Assembly (NCBI GenBank): GCA_017437065.1
Contig: JAFSBX010000076.1
Span: 24,466 to 88,465, forward strand
Reading direction: 5' to 3'
Source of the DNA: Lachnospiraceae bacterium
GTDB taxonomy: Bacteria; Bacillota; Clostridia; Lachnospirales; Lachnospiraceae
Length of the DNA: 64,000 nt
The position numbers were made by a program, and so were the translations under genes. Under the pieces are notes generated by a model. That model did no database searches. It saw only the letters and a list, made by a program, of their open reading frames with translations, and was not told the origin of the DNA. How positions within the stretch are numbered: position 1 is the first letter of the stretch; each line of letters starts with the position of its first letter. Below are positions 42,326 to 51,398 of the stretch, piece by piece.

Positions 42326-43516
42326 TTAAATCTGATATTCTTCTCTACGGTTATATTTTGCCAGTGCCGCATGAATTTTTTCCGTAGGTGTTAATACATT
42401 TGCCATGGAAATGTCATGGTTCATGAAGTCGATAATAGAAGCTAAAAATCTACTCATATCTGCTTTTACAAAGTATGGTTTTTCATTTACTTCCGGTGGA
42501 AGATAAGTTAAGTTTGTTGTAATAACTCTTTCAAATACACCTTTTTCATAAGCTTCGTCGAAGGCTTTTAATCCGTTAGTAAACAAACCGAAAGTACAAC
42601 AGATAAATACTCTGTTTGCGTGCATTTCCTTTAACTGTTTTGCAGTATCTAACATACTTTCACCGGAAGAAATCATATCATCGATGATAATAACGTCTCT
42701 TCCGTCTAAGGAATCACCTAAAAATTCGTGTGCTACGATAGGGTTTTTGCCGTTTACGATGGTAGAGTAATCACGGCGTTTATAAAACATACCTGTATTT
42801 ACGCCAAGAACGTTAGCAAAGTACACGGCACGATCCAAAGCACCTTCATCCGGACTGATAACAACCAAATGGTCTTTATCAATAATCAAATCTTTTTCTA
42901 CTTCCAAAAGAGAACGGATAAACTGATACGGTGGTGTGAAATTGTCAAAACCACGGAGCGGAGTAGCATTCTGTACCCGTGGGTCATGGGCATCAAAGGT
43001 AATAAAGTTTGTAACACCCATGGAACTTAATTCTTCTAAAGCATAAGCACAGTCTAAGGATTCACGACCGCTTCTTTTGTGCTGACGTCCTTCGTACAGG
43101 AAAGGCATGATAACGTTGATACGATGTGCTTTTCCGTTAGTAGCAGCAATAACACGTTTTAAATCCTGATAGTGGTCATCCGGTGATTTGTGGTTTGTAT
43201 ATCCGTTGACGTTATAGGTAAGACTATGGTTGCATACGTCTAAAAGAATGAATAAATCTTTTCCGCGGATACTTTCGTGGAAAACGGCTTTTCCTTCACC
43301 GCTTCCGAAACGCGGGCATTCGCAGTCTACTAAATAGTTGCTTTCAATATAACCGTGGAAAGCAGGGTCGTTTTTCACTTTTTCGTTATTTACTTTTTTA
43401 CGATAATCTACTAAATAATTGTTTACACTGCGACCGAGTTTTTCGGCAGAGTCCAGTGCAATCAGTTTCAGGGGTGCGACAGGCATCGCGTTTTCGAGTT
43501 CAAGTAAATTAGGCAT
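42326..43516 (-). CDS. prs: Ribose-phosphate pyrophosphokinase, long divergent form
   Basis: 396 residues, about 80 longer than usual PRPP synthetase because of N-terminal and internal insertions. PRPP-binding loop DVIIIDDMISSGESM, pyrophosphate/ATP region MPFLYEGRQHKRSGRESLDC and FDAHDP are present. It makes PRPP from ribose-5-phosphate and ATP for nucleotide, His and Trp synthesis. This long form is, to my knowledge, shared by clostridial genomes. GGAGGAAAAA precedes the start. Confidence 0.9.
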   Translation of the reverse strand: MPNLLELENAMPVAPLKLIALDSAEKLGRSVNNYLVDYRKKVNNEKVKNDPAFHGYIESNYLVDCECPRFGSGEGKAVFHESIRGKDLFILLDVCNHSLTYNVNGYTNHKSPDDHYQDLKRVIAATNGKAHRINVIMPFLYEGRQHKRSGRESLDCAYALEELSSMGVTNFITFDAHDPRVQNATPLRGFDNFTPPYQFIRSLLEVEKDLIIDKDHLVVISPDEGALDRAVYFANVLGVNTGMFYKRRDYSTIVNGKNPIVAHEFLGDSLDGRDVIIIDDMISSGESMLDTAKQLKEMHANRVFICCTFGLFTNGLKAFDEAYEKGVFERVITTNLTYLPPEVNEKPYFVKADMSRFLASIIDFMNHDISMANVLTPTEKIHAALAKYNRREEYQI

Positions 43517-43664
43517 TTTTTCCTCCGTAATAAAAGTCCACAGTGCTCTGCGGACTGAAATTATATCTTTTTGAATCTAAACTACTATATAATTTTATAT
43601 CATTATGATAGTGACACGTCAAGGAAATTCTAGTAAGATATAGGTGGGTGTGTGGCGAACGGGC

Positions 43665-43801
43665 GTGGTGGACATTTATATATCCTTTGTGAACGCGCTT
43701 GCGCTCCACTCCGAACGAAGCGGTACATAAGGCGCTAAAGGACAGCGCCTAAGTGCCGGCGTTCTCCAAGGGTTCACCAAGGAAATATAAATGTCCGCCA
43801 C
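43665..43801. repeat. 137-nt nearly palindromic, GC-rich element
   Basis: Outer arms 43665-43694 and 43772-43801 are complementary over 27 of 30 positions (GTGGTGGACATTTATAT... against ...ATATAAATGTCCGCCAC). Inside lie GCGC-TT-GCGC (43695-43704) and a hairpin with CGGTAC/GTGCCG and AGGCGCT/AGCGCCT stems around loop AAAGGAC. This fills most of the 446-nt gap between the PRPP synthetase and DUF512 genes. No target-site duplication seen. It could be a dispersed repeat (MITE-like) or a structured RNA. Confidence 0.85.
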
Positions 43802-43962
43802 TTGGTTGTTGCAAGGGGAAGAGGGAGATTGTATAGACGTGAGATTGGCTTATAACGCAAAAAAATAGCAAAAGATGTGAGGAGATTTCGGAGTGTAGGA
43901 GTAATTGATATGCGCGGATGGAATAAGTGAAGAATTACGAGTTGACAGGAGACGAATGTGGG

Positions 43963-45297
43963 ATGAAGAAGGAAAAGGGACATGTTATTAAAGAGGTGTT
44001 GGCCGGTGGTATTGCGGAGGAGCTTGGGATTGAAGCGGGGGATAAGCTGTTGGCTGTTAATGGGGAAGAGGTTATAGACATATTTGATTATCAGTTTATG
44101 GTGCAGGATGAATATATTGAGGTGTTGATTCAGAAAGCGGACGGGGAAGAGTGGCTTTTGGAAATTGACAAGGATTATGAGGAAGATTTGGGCGTGGAAT
44201 TTGAAAATGGGCTGATGGATGATTACAGGTCTTGTCATAATAAGTGTATCTTCTGTTTTATTGACCAGATGCCGAAGGGGATGCGGGAAACGCTGTATTT
44301 TAAGGATGACGATTCCAGACTTTCTTTTTTACAGGGGAATTATGTGACTCTTACGAATATGTCGGAGGATGATGTGAACCGTGTAATTAAGTATCATCTT
44401 TCTCCTATTAATATATCTTTTCAGACAACAAATCCTGAGCTTCGGTGCAAAATGTTAAACAATCGTTTTGCCGGAGAGGCTTTAAAAAAAGTGGATAAAT
44501 TCTATGAAGCGGGCATAATTATGAATGGACAGATTGTGCTTTGCAAGGGTGTGAATGACGGAGCAGAGTTGGAACGAAGCATTTCGGATTTGACTAAATA
44601 TCTGCCAAATCTGGAAAGTGTATCGGTGGTGCCGGTTGGTTTATCGAAATATAGAGAAGGATTGTATCCGCTGGAGCCTTTTACAAAGGAAGATGCAAAA
44701 GAGGTAATTGCCATGATTCACAAGTGGCAGGATAAGATATTTGCGGAGCATGGAAGGCATTTTATTCATGCCAGTGACGAGTGGTATATACTGGCGGGGG
44801 AAGAGGTGCCGGAGGAGAGTCGCTATGACGGATATCTCCAATTGGAGAACGGTGTAGGTATGCTACGGCTTCTGCAGGAAGAGTTTGCTGATGCCATGGC
44901 GCAGATGAAAGAAAGAAAAGAGCTTCCTGACAATGAAATTAAGGATACAATTTCTATGGTAACAGGAAGACTGGCATATCCTTATATTAAGAGAATGGCA
45001 GAGCAGATTATGGAACTGGTTCCGGGGCTTACGGTTCATGTTTATGAGATTGTAAATGAATTTTTCGGAGAAATGATTACGGTTTCGGGGTTATTAACCG
45101 GACAAGACATTCAGAAGCAGTTGATGGGAAAAGAACTGGGAAGCAGACTGCTATTACCACAGAATGTTCTCCGAAGCGGAGAGACAGTGTTTTTGGACGA
45201 TTTGACACTGGCAGACTTGGAAAAGGCTTTACAAGTGAGGATAGATATTGTAAAATCAAGCGGATATGACTTCGTGGAAAGTGTTTTGGGGAAATAG
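43963..45297 (+). CDS. DUF512 protein: PDZ plus radical-SAM-like Cys motif
   Basis: 444 residues from the ATG at 43963; AGGAG lies 11 nt upstream and a GTG at 43927 would add 12 residues. A PDZ-like N-terminus (GHVIKEVLAGGIAEELGIEA, GDKLLAVNGEEVID) is followed by YRSCHNKCIFCFIDQMPKGMR, the CxxxCxFC cluster-type motif of the DUF512/radical SAM-like family, and a C-terminal domain with GRLAYPYIKRMAEQI. Function unknown; widely conserved in clostridia, frequently next to der/engA as here (85 bp upstream of der). Confidence 0.9.
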   Translation: MKKEKGHVIKEVLAGGIAEELGIEAGDKLLAVNGEEVIDIFDYQFMVQDEYIEVLIQKADGEEWLLEIDKDYEEDLGVEFENGLMDDYRSCHNKCIFCFIDQMPKGMRETLYFKDDDSRLSFLQGNYVTLTNMSEDDVNRVIKYHLSPINISFQTTNPELRCKMLNNRFAGEALKKVDKFYEAGIIMNGQIVLCKGVNDGAELERSISDLTKYLPNLESVSVVPVGLSKYREGLYPLEPFTKEDAKEVIAMIHKWQDKIFAEHGRHFIHASDEWYILAGEEVPEESRYDGYLQLENGVGMLRLLQEEFADAMAQMKERKELPDNEIKDTISMVTGRLAYPYIKRMAEQIMELVPGLTVHVYEIVNEFFGEMITVSGLLTGQDIQKQLMGKELGSRLLLPQNVLRSGETVFLDDLTLADLEKALQVRIDIVKSSGYDFVESVLGK

Positions 45298-45382
45298 TTG
45301 CCCTTATAAGCTGAAAAATGTAGTTGAAATAGTATAGAAAGCAATATTACAGAGAATTTGCAATATGCAGGGAGTGACAAAA

Positions 45383-46720
45383 ATGAGTACGAGAAAAGGA
45401 AAGCCGATTGTGGCAGTTGTAGGAAGACCAAATGTAGGTAAATCCACACTGTTTAATGTGTTGGCAGGTGAAAATATATCCATTGTAAAGGATACACCGG
45501 GTATTACAAGAGACAGAATTTATGCGGATATTAACTGGCTGGATAAAGCATTTACCCTGATTGATACGGGTGGTATTGAACCGGACAGCAATGACATTAT
45601 TTTGTCCCAGATGAGAGCACAGGCGGAAATCGCTATCGAAACAGCAGATGTTATTATGTTTATGGTAGACGTAAAGCAGGGGCTTGTGGATTCGGATGCA
45701 AAGGTTGCGGATATGCTGCGTCGTTCCCATAAGCCGGTGGTTCTGGTGGTAAACAAAGTAGATAATTTTGATAAATATATGGCGGATGTTTATGAGTTTT
45801 ATAACCTGGGAATCGGTGATCCGCATCCGGTATCCGCGGCAAACCGTTTAGGAATCGGAGATATGTTAGATGAGGTTACTTCCTATTTCCCGGAGGGAAG
45901 TGAAGAAGAGGAAGAAGATGAAAGAATCCGTGTGGCAATCGTAGGTAAACCAAATGCAGGGAAATCTTCCATTATTAATAAACTGCTTGGTGAGGACAGG
46001 CTGATTGTGTCTGACATTGCAGGTACAACCCGTGATGCGGTAGATACGGAGATTGTTCATAATGGAAAAGAATATGTGTTTATTGACACAGCAGGTCTTC
46101 GAAGAAAGAATAAAATTAAAGAAGAACTGGAACGTTTTATGATTGTGCGTACGGTTAGTGCCGTAGAACGTGCAGATGTGGTTGTTTTGGTGATTGATGC
46201 AGTAGAAGGAGTAACTGAGCAGGATGCCAAAATTGCAGGTATTGCCCATGAACGTGGTAAAGCGGTAATTATTGCAGTCAATAAGTGGGATGCCATTGAA
46301 AAAGATGATAAAACGATTTACAAATTCACAAATAAGGTAAGAGAGACGCTTGCGTATATGCCTTATGCGGAGATGATTTTTATTTCTGCAAAAACAGGGC
46401 AAAGACTGCCGAAATTATTCGAATTGATTGATGTTGTCAGTGAAAATCATTCTTTGCGTGTGGCAACCGGTGTGTTGAATGAAATTATGACGGAAGCAGT
46501 GGCATTACAACAGCCGCCATCTGACAAGGGAAAACGGTTGAGACTTTACTATATAACACAGGTTTCGGTAAAACCGCCTACTTTTGTTATTTTTGTAAAC
46601 GACAAAGAATTGATGCATTTTTCATATACAAGATATATAGAGAACAGAATTCGGGATGCCTTCGGGTTTAAAGGAACCCCGCTAAAATTCATTATACGAG
46701 AGAGGAAGGAGAACAAATAA
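45383..46720 (+). CDS. der: Ribosome-assembly GTPase Der (EngA)
   Basis: 445 residues from MSTRKGKPIVAVVGRPNVGKS at 45383 (GGGAG upstream). Two tandem GTPase domains: GRPNVGKSTLF/DTPGITRDR/DTGG/NKVDNF and GKPNAGKSSIINKL/DIAGTTRDAV/DTAGLRRKNKI/NKWDAIEK, then a C-terminal KH-like domain ending LKFIIRERK. Required for 50S ribosome assembly. First gene of a der-plsY-gpsA run; plsY starts 1 nt after its stop. Confidence 0.98.
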   Translation: MSTRKGKPIVAVVGRPNVGKSTLFNVLAGENISIVKDTPGITRDRIYADINWLDKAFTLIDTGGIEPDSNDIILSQMRAQAEIAIETADVIMFMVDVKQGLVDSDAKVADMLRRSHKPVVLVVNKVDNFDKYMADVYEFYNLGIGDPHPVSAANRLGIGDMLDEVTSYFPEGSEEEEEDERIRVAIVGKPNAGKSSIINKLLGEDRLIVSDIAGTTRDAVDTEIVHNGKEYVFIDTAGLRRKNKIKEELERFMIVRTVSAVERADVVVLVIDAVEGVTEQDAKIAGIAHERGKAVIIAVNKWDAIEKDDKTIYKFTNKVRETLAYMPYAEMIFISAKTGQRLPKLFELIDVVSENHSLRVATGVLNEIMTEAVALQQPPSDKGKRLRLYYITQVSVKPPTFVIFVNDKELMHFSYTRYIENRIRDAFGFKGTPLKFIIRERKENK

Positions 46721-46721
46721 C

Positions 46722-47378
46722 GTGGAGCGTTTAATTTGTTTGGTAATCGGCTATTGTTTAGGGCTTTTTCAGACTGCATATTTTTACGGAAAAATGAAAG
46801 GAATTGACATTAGACAGCATGGAAGCGGAAATGCGGGAACTACCAACACTTTAAGAGTACTTGGGACGAAGGCAGGACTGATTGTTCTGGCGGGAGATAT
46901 TTTGAAAACAATTCTTGCAGTAGTTGTTGTTACGTTGATATTTGGCAAAAGCAATCCGGAGACAATTTATTTGTTAAAATTGTATGCGGGTGCGGGTGCC
47001 ATTTTAGGACATAACTTCCCATTTTATATGAATTTTAAAGGTGGAAAGGGCATTGCGGCAACTGCAGGCATTATCATTTCCTTTCATCCATATTTCATTG
47101 TAGTAGGTGCGATTTTATTTTTTGGTGCATTTATTACTACGCATTATGTTTCGTTAGGTTCTCTTCTTGTATATGCAGGACTGATGATTCAGATGGTAGT
47201 TTGTGGGCAGATGGGACTATTTGAAGGAATGACACAGGCAAATCTGATTGAAATGTACATAGTGACGGCATTTTTGACAGTGATGGCATATTATAAGCAT
47301 AGAGCAAATATTGTACGTCTTATAAAAGGGGAAGAACGCAAGACATATCTGAAGAAGAAAAAAGAGGCTTCAGAATAA
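46722..47378 (+). CDS. plsY: Acyl-phosphate glycerol-3-phosphate acyltransferase PlsY
   Basis: 218 residues with GTG start, AAGGAG 10 nt upstream inside der. Five membrane segments and the conserved cytoplasmic loops DIRQHGSGNAGTTNTLRVLG, LGHNFPFYMNFKGGKGIAAT and AYYKHRANIVRLIKGEE identify PlsY. It makes lysophosphatidate from glycerol-3-phosphate and acyl-phosphate. Neighbouring gpsA supplies glycerol-3-phosphate, so the pair is a functional unit. Confidence 0.97.
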   Translation: MERLICLVIGYCLGLFQTAYFYGKMKGIDIRQHGSGNAGTTNTLRVLGTKAGLIVLAGDILKTILAVVVVTLIFGKSNPETIYLLKLYAGAGAILGHNFPFYMNFKGGKGIAATAGIIISFHPYFIVVGAILFFGAFITTHYVSLGSLLVYAGLMIQMVVCGQMGLFEGMTQANLIEMYIVTAFLTVMAYYKHRANIVRLIKGEERKTYLKKKKEASE

Positions 47379-47439
47379 AATACTTTAGAGAAAAGATGCT
47401 TATTTTGAGTTTTCTCAAAGGAAGAAAAGCGTAGGTTAC

Positions 47440-47463
47440 GAGAAAGGCAAGGATATTTATATG
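47440..47463 (+). promoter_or_regulatory. Shared start-site leader, gpsA copy
   Basis: GAGAAAGGCAAGGATATTTA then TATG; AAGGA gives a conventional ribosome site 7 nt from the ATG. Confidence 0.6.
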
Positions 47464-48471
47464 GCTAAAATAGGTGTAATTGGGGCAGGAAGCTGGGGAA
47501 TCGCGCTGGCACTGCTTCTTTCAAACAATGGAAATGATGTGACTGTGTGGTCTATTTTGGAAAACGAAATTGAAATGCTTTCCAAGGAAAGAGAACATAA
47601 GGACAAACTGCCGGGTGTAAAACTGCCGGAAAGCATGAATTTTACAACAGATTTGAAGGTAGCAATTGAAGGGAAGGATGTGCTTGTACTTGCAGTACCT
47701 TCACCTTTTACGAGAAGTACGGCAAAAAGTATGAAGCCTTTTGTAGCAGACGGCCAGATTATTGTGAATGTGGCAAAGGGGGTAGAAGAATCAACCCTTA
47801 TGACTTTATCGGAAGTGATTGAAGAAGAAGTACCACAGGCAGAAGTGGCAGTGCTTTCCGGTCCTTCCCACGCAGAAGAAGTGGGAAGAGGCATTCCTAC
47901 TACGATTGTGGTAGGAACAAAAAGAAAGAAAACAGCAGAATATTTACAGAATCTGTTTATGAATGATGTATTCCGTGTTTATACAAGTCCGGATGTACTT
48001 GGAATTGAACTTGGAGGTGCCTTGAAAAATGTGGTGGCATTGGCAGCAGGGATTGCGGATGGTCTTGGTTACGGAGACAATACAAAAGCAGCGCTGATAA
48101 CAAGAGGAATTACGGAAATTGCCCGTCTTGGTGTGACGATGGGAGCTAAGTTTGAAACTTTCTGCGGACTGACAGGAATCGGTGATTTAATTGTGACCTG
48201 TGCTTCCATGCATTCCAGAAATCGTCGTGCAGGCATTCTGATTGGAAAAGGCTATACCATGGATGAAGCAATGGCGGAAGTAAAAATGGTGGTAGAAGGT
48301 GTATATTCTGCAAAAGCTGCCATGGGACTTGCGAAAAAATATGAAGTACAGCTTCCGATTATTGAGCAGGTAAATGAAGTGTTATTTGAAAATAAACCGG
48401 CAGCAGAGGCGGTAACGGAGCTGATGTTGCGTGATAAAAAAATAGAGATTTCCCAGGAATGGGAAGAGTAA
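47461..48471 (+). CDS. gpsA: NAD(P)H-dependent glycerol-3-phosphate dehydrogenase
   Basis: 336 residues. N-terminal dinucleotide motif IGVIGAGSWGIALALLLSNN, then SGPSHAEEV, catalytic Lys in GGALKNVVALAAGIADGLG, TRGITEIARLG and FCGLTGIGDLIVTC. Reduces dihydroxyacetone phosphate to glycerol-3-phosphate for phospholipid synthesis, in step with plsY just upstream. Its start is preceded by the shared leader GAGAAAGGCAAGGATATTTA. Confidence 0.98.
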   Translation: MAKIGVIGAGSWGIALALLLSNNGNDVTVWSILENEIEMLSKEREHKDKLPGVKLPESMNFTTDLKVAIEGKDVLVLAVPSPFTRSTAKSMKPFVADGQIIVNVAKGVEESTLMTLSEVIEEEVPQAEVAVLSGPSHAEEVGRGIPTTIVVGTKRKKTAEYLQNLFMNDVFRVYTSPDVLGIELGGALKNVVALAAGIADGLGYGDNTKAALITRGITEIARLGVTMGAKFETFCGLTGIGDLIVTCASMHSRNRRAGILIGKGYTMDEAMAEVKMVVEGVYSAKAAMGLAKKYEVQLPIIEQVNEVLFENKPAAEAVTELMLRDKKIEISQEWEE

Positions 48472-48480
48472 CAAAAGACA

Positions 48481-48506
48481 AAAGGGAGTAAAATTTTACT
48501 CCCTTT
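48481..48506. terminator. Perfect 13-bp palindrome between gpsA and pcrA
   Basis: AAAGGGAGTAAAATTTTACTCCCTTT is self-complementary with no unpaired loop in the sequence (a few central bases must open). The T-run is only three, so it may be a weak terminator or a transcript-processing hairpin. Confidence 0.55.
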
Positions 48507-48536
48507 GATGTTCGCTATCTTAACGTTGTGCATTGT

Positions 48537-48560
48537 AAGAAAGGTAAGGATATTTAAATG
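48537..48560 (+). promoter_or_regulatory. Shared start-site leader, pcrA copy
   Basis: AAGAAAGGTAAGGATATTTA then AATG, three differences from the gpsA copy. Confidence 0.6.
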
Positions 48561-50876
48561 AGTATTTATGATACATTAAATGAACAACAAAAACAGGGTG
48601 TATTTACTACGGACGGACCGGTTCTTTTGCTGGCAGGGGCAGGCTCAGGAAAAACCAGGGTTTTGACGCACCGCATTGCATATCTGATTGAAGAAATGGG
48701 CGTAAATCCGTGGAATATCATGGCAATTACCTTTACGAATAAGGCGGCCGGAGAGATGCGGGAGCGTGTGGATAATATTGTTGGTTATGGTGCGGAAAGT
48801 ATTTGGGTTTCGACATTTCATTCTACCTGTGTGCGAATTTTAAGACGTTATATTGACAGACTGGGGTATGATAATAATTTCACAATTTATGATACGGATG
48901 ATCAGAAGACCATCCTTAAGGATATTTGTAAAAAGCAGCAGATTGATACAAAGATGCTCAAGGAAAGAACTATATTAAGTGCGATTTCTTCCGCAAAGGA
49001 CGAACTGATTTCTCCGGTACAGTACGAACTGGATGCCATGGGAGATTTTAATAAGAAAAGAATAGCAGCAGTTTATAAGGAATATCAGGAAACGCTGAAA
49101 AAAAATAATGCGGTAGATTTTGATGATTTGATTGTAAAGACAGTAGAGTTGTTTAAAAATTGTCCGGATGTATTGGATTATTATCAGGAACGTTTTAAAT
49201 ACATTATGGTGGACGAGTATCAGGATACCAATACGGCGCAGTTTGAGTTAATTCGTCTTTTGGCTGCGAAATACAGAAATCTGTGCGTAGTTGGTGATGA
49301 TGACCAGTCTATTTATAAATTTCGAGGTGCGAATATTCGAAATATACTGGATTTTGAAAAGGTATACGACGAAGCTGCTGTAATAAAACTGGAACAGAAT
49401 TATCGTTCCACGCAGAATATACTGGATGCGGCAAATGCAGTAATTCGTAACAATGAAGGAAGAAAAGAGAAAGCGCTTTGGACAAATCAGGGGGAGGGGA
49501 GTAAAATTCATTTCCGCCGGTTTGACACTGCTTTCGATGAGGCAGAGTTTATAGCAGACGATATTGAACGAAAAACGGATAAAGGAGATGCGGCCTTTGG
49601 TGACTGTGCGGTACTATATCGTACCAATGCACAGGCACGTATGCTGGAGGAACGTTTTGTCTTAAAGGGAATTCCGTATGATGTTGTCGGTGGTACAAAC
49701 TTTTATGCACGAAGGGAAATTAAAGACATTCTTGCTTACTTAAAGACCATTGACAATGGTAAGGATGATGTGGCAGTAAAACGTATTATTAATGTGCCAA
49801 AAAGAGGAATCGGGGCGACTACCATTGCAAGAGTGCAGGAATATGCGGATGAGAGAAATATCAGTTTTTATGATGCACTAAGAGAAGCAGACCGGATTAT
49901 GACCATTGGAAAAAGTGCGGCGAAACTGGAGCCTTTTGTAACAATGATTCAGGCATTTCGAAGTAAACTGGAGTATTATAGTCTGGAGGAATTGATTAAG
50001 GATGTGCTGGAAACAACCGGCTATGTGAAGGATTTGAAAGAATCAGAGGAAGAGGATGCGGAAGACAGAATTTCCAATATTGATGAATTGGTAAGTAAGA
50101 TGGTAGCCTATGAATGTACTGCGGAAGAACCTTCTTTAAGTGAATTTTTGGAAGAGGTGGCGCTGGTTGCGGATATTGATAAGGTGGGAGAAGACGATAA
50201 TAAGGTTCTGTTAATGACATTACATAGTGCAAAGGGACTGGAGTTTCCACAGGTGTACCTTGCGGGAATGGAGGATGGCATTTTCCCAAGCTATATGACA
50301 ATTACGGCAGATGATCCTACTGAAATTGAGGAGGAACGACGTCTTGCCTATGTAGGTATTACAAGAGCGAAAGAAGAATTGACCTTATCCTGTGCGAAAC
50401 AGCGTATGTTAAGAGGTGAAACACAATATAATCCGGTCAGTCGTTTTGTAAAAGAAATCCCGGACAGCCTCCTGGATGCAAAAGTTCCAACAATAAAAAA
50501 GATGGATTTTGAAGACTATGCGGATGATTCTTATGAGCGAAATCACTTTAAAGCAAAACCTTTCGGTGGTATGGCATATACCACTGCACCGCAAAACCGT
50601 GGATTTAATCTTCCGAAAGCAGTAGTGAAGCCGAAAAAGACAGCTGCGGAGAATATGCCATATATTGCGAGAGGATTAGACGGATTGAAAAAGGGGGCGC
50701 CGGTAGCAAAAGAAATAGAATATGGTGTAGGCGACAGAATACAGCATATCAAATATGGTGCAGGAACGGTTTTGAATATTGTGGAAGAACCGAGAGATTA
50801 CAAGGTAACGGTAGAGTTTGATGCAGCCGGTCAAAAAATTATGTATGCAGCATTTGCTAAATTAAAGAAGCTGTAA
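48558..50876 (+). CDS. pcrA: ATP-dependent DNA helicase PcrA/UvrD
   Basis: 772 residues. SF1 helicase motifs in order: motif I AGAGSGKTRVLTHR, Ia ITFTNKAAGEMRER, II VDEYQDTN, III VGDDDQSIYKFRGA, IV LEQNYRST, V LMTLHSAKGLEF and VI VGITRAKEELTL. The PcrA C-terminal tail with a Tudor-like IQHIKYGAGTVLNIVEE is present. Unwinds DNA 3' to 5' in repair and plasmid replication. Start is preceded by the shared leader motif AAGAAAGGTAAGGATATTTA. Confidence 0.98.
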   Translation: MSIYDTLNEQQKQGVFTTDGPVLLLAGAGSGKTRVLTHRIAYLIEEMGVNPWNIMAITFTNKAAGEMRERVDNIVGYGAESIWVSTFHSTCVRILRRYIDRLGYDNNFTIYDTDDQKTILKDICKKQQIDTKMLKERTILSAISSAKDELISPVQYELDAMGDFNKKRIAAVYKEYQETLKKNNAVDFDDLIVKTVELFKNCPDVLDYYQERFKYIMVDEYQDTNTAQFELIRLLAAKYRNLCVVGDDDQSIYKFRGANIRNILDFEKVYDEAAVIKLEQNYRSTQNILDAANAVIRNNEGRKEKALWTNQGEGSKIHFRRFDTAFDEAEFIADDIERKTDKGDAAFGDCAVLYRTNAQARMLEERFVLKGIPYDVVGGTNFYARREIKDILAYLKTIDNGKDDVAVKRIINVPKRGIGATTIARVQEYADERNISFYDALREADRIMTIGKSAAKLEPFVTMIQAFRSKLEYYSLEELIKDVLETTGYVKDLKESEEEDAEDRISNIDELVSKMVAYECTAEEPSLSEFLEEVALVADIDKVGEDDNKVLLMTLHSAKGLEFPQVYLAGMEDGIFPSYMTITADDPTEIEEERRLAYVGITRAKEELTLSCAKQRMLRGETQYNPVSRFVKEIPDSLLDAKVPTIKKMDFEDYADDSYERNHFKAKPFGGMAYTTAPQNRGFNLPKAVVKPKKTAAENMPYIARGLDGLKKGAPVAKEIEYGVGDRIQHIKYGAGTVLNIVEEPRDYKVTVEFDAAGQKIMYAAFAKLKKL

Positions 50877-51004
50877 AGGCAGAAAAGACAAAAATATTAA
50901 AAAATTTTGAAATTTTAGCAAATAAGATAGTAAAATGGAACAAAAAGTGGTATATTATTTATATTAATCTTGATTAAAAATACTGGGGAAGGAAGGTAGC
51001 AGTT

Positions 51005-51280
51005 ATGTATAAAGTAGATGAGGTTTTAGACAAAGTAAATGTACTTCTTGGCAAAAAGGAAGAAGAGGAGAAAAAAAGCAATACAGTTTTATGGGTATTT
51101 GCCATTATCGGTGCGGTAGCAGCTATTGCAGCAATTGCTTATGCAGCGTATCGCTATTTTAAACCGGATTATCTGGAAGATTTTGAAGATGACTTCGAAG
51201 ATGATTTTGATGACGATTTCTTTGATGATGACGAAGAATTTTCAGGTGACGGCGACAGCGAATGCATTAAAATTAATTAA
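51005..51280 (+). CDS. Small membrane protein with Asp/Phe-rich acidic tail
   Basis: 91 residues. N-terminal charged helix (MYKVDEVLDKVNVLLGKKEE), one membrane segment (about 28-48, VLWVFAIIGAVAAIAAIAYAA), then a tail of repeated FEDDFDDDFFDDDEE. Resembles small DUF4366-like Lachnospiraceae proteins, but I cannot place it firmly. A clear terminator follows, so it is its own transcript. Confidence 0.65.
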   Translation: MYKVDEVLDKVNVLLGKKEEEEKKSNTVLWVFAIIGAVAAIAAIAYAAYRYFKPDYLEDFEDDFEDDFDDDFFDDDEEFSGDGDSECIKIN

Positions 51281-51288
51281 GCAGACAG

Positions 51289-51322
51289 CGGGATGTACTC
51301 GTAGTAAGTACATCCCGTTTTT
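51289..51322 (+). terminator. Terminator after acidic membrane protein gene
   Basis: CGGGATGTACT pairs perfectly with AGTACATCCCG, loop 7 nt, then TTTTT. Confidence 0.93.
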
Positions 51323-51374
51323 GAGGTACTGCAGGTAATACGTGCAGACAGTTCATTGCAAATTTACAGGCAGA

Positions 51375-51398
51375 GAGAAAGGCATGGTTATTGATATG
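51375..51398 (+). promoter_or_regulatory. Shared start-site leader, RlmD/TrmA copy
   Basis: GAGAAAGGCATGGTTATT then GATATG, two differences from the PBP copy. Confidence 0.6.

Noticed and set aside
43665-43801. Insertion sequence or transposon with a transposase
   Set aside because: No ORF lies within the inverted repeats and no target duplication is visible, so at most a non-autonomous element.
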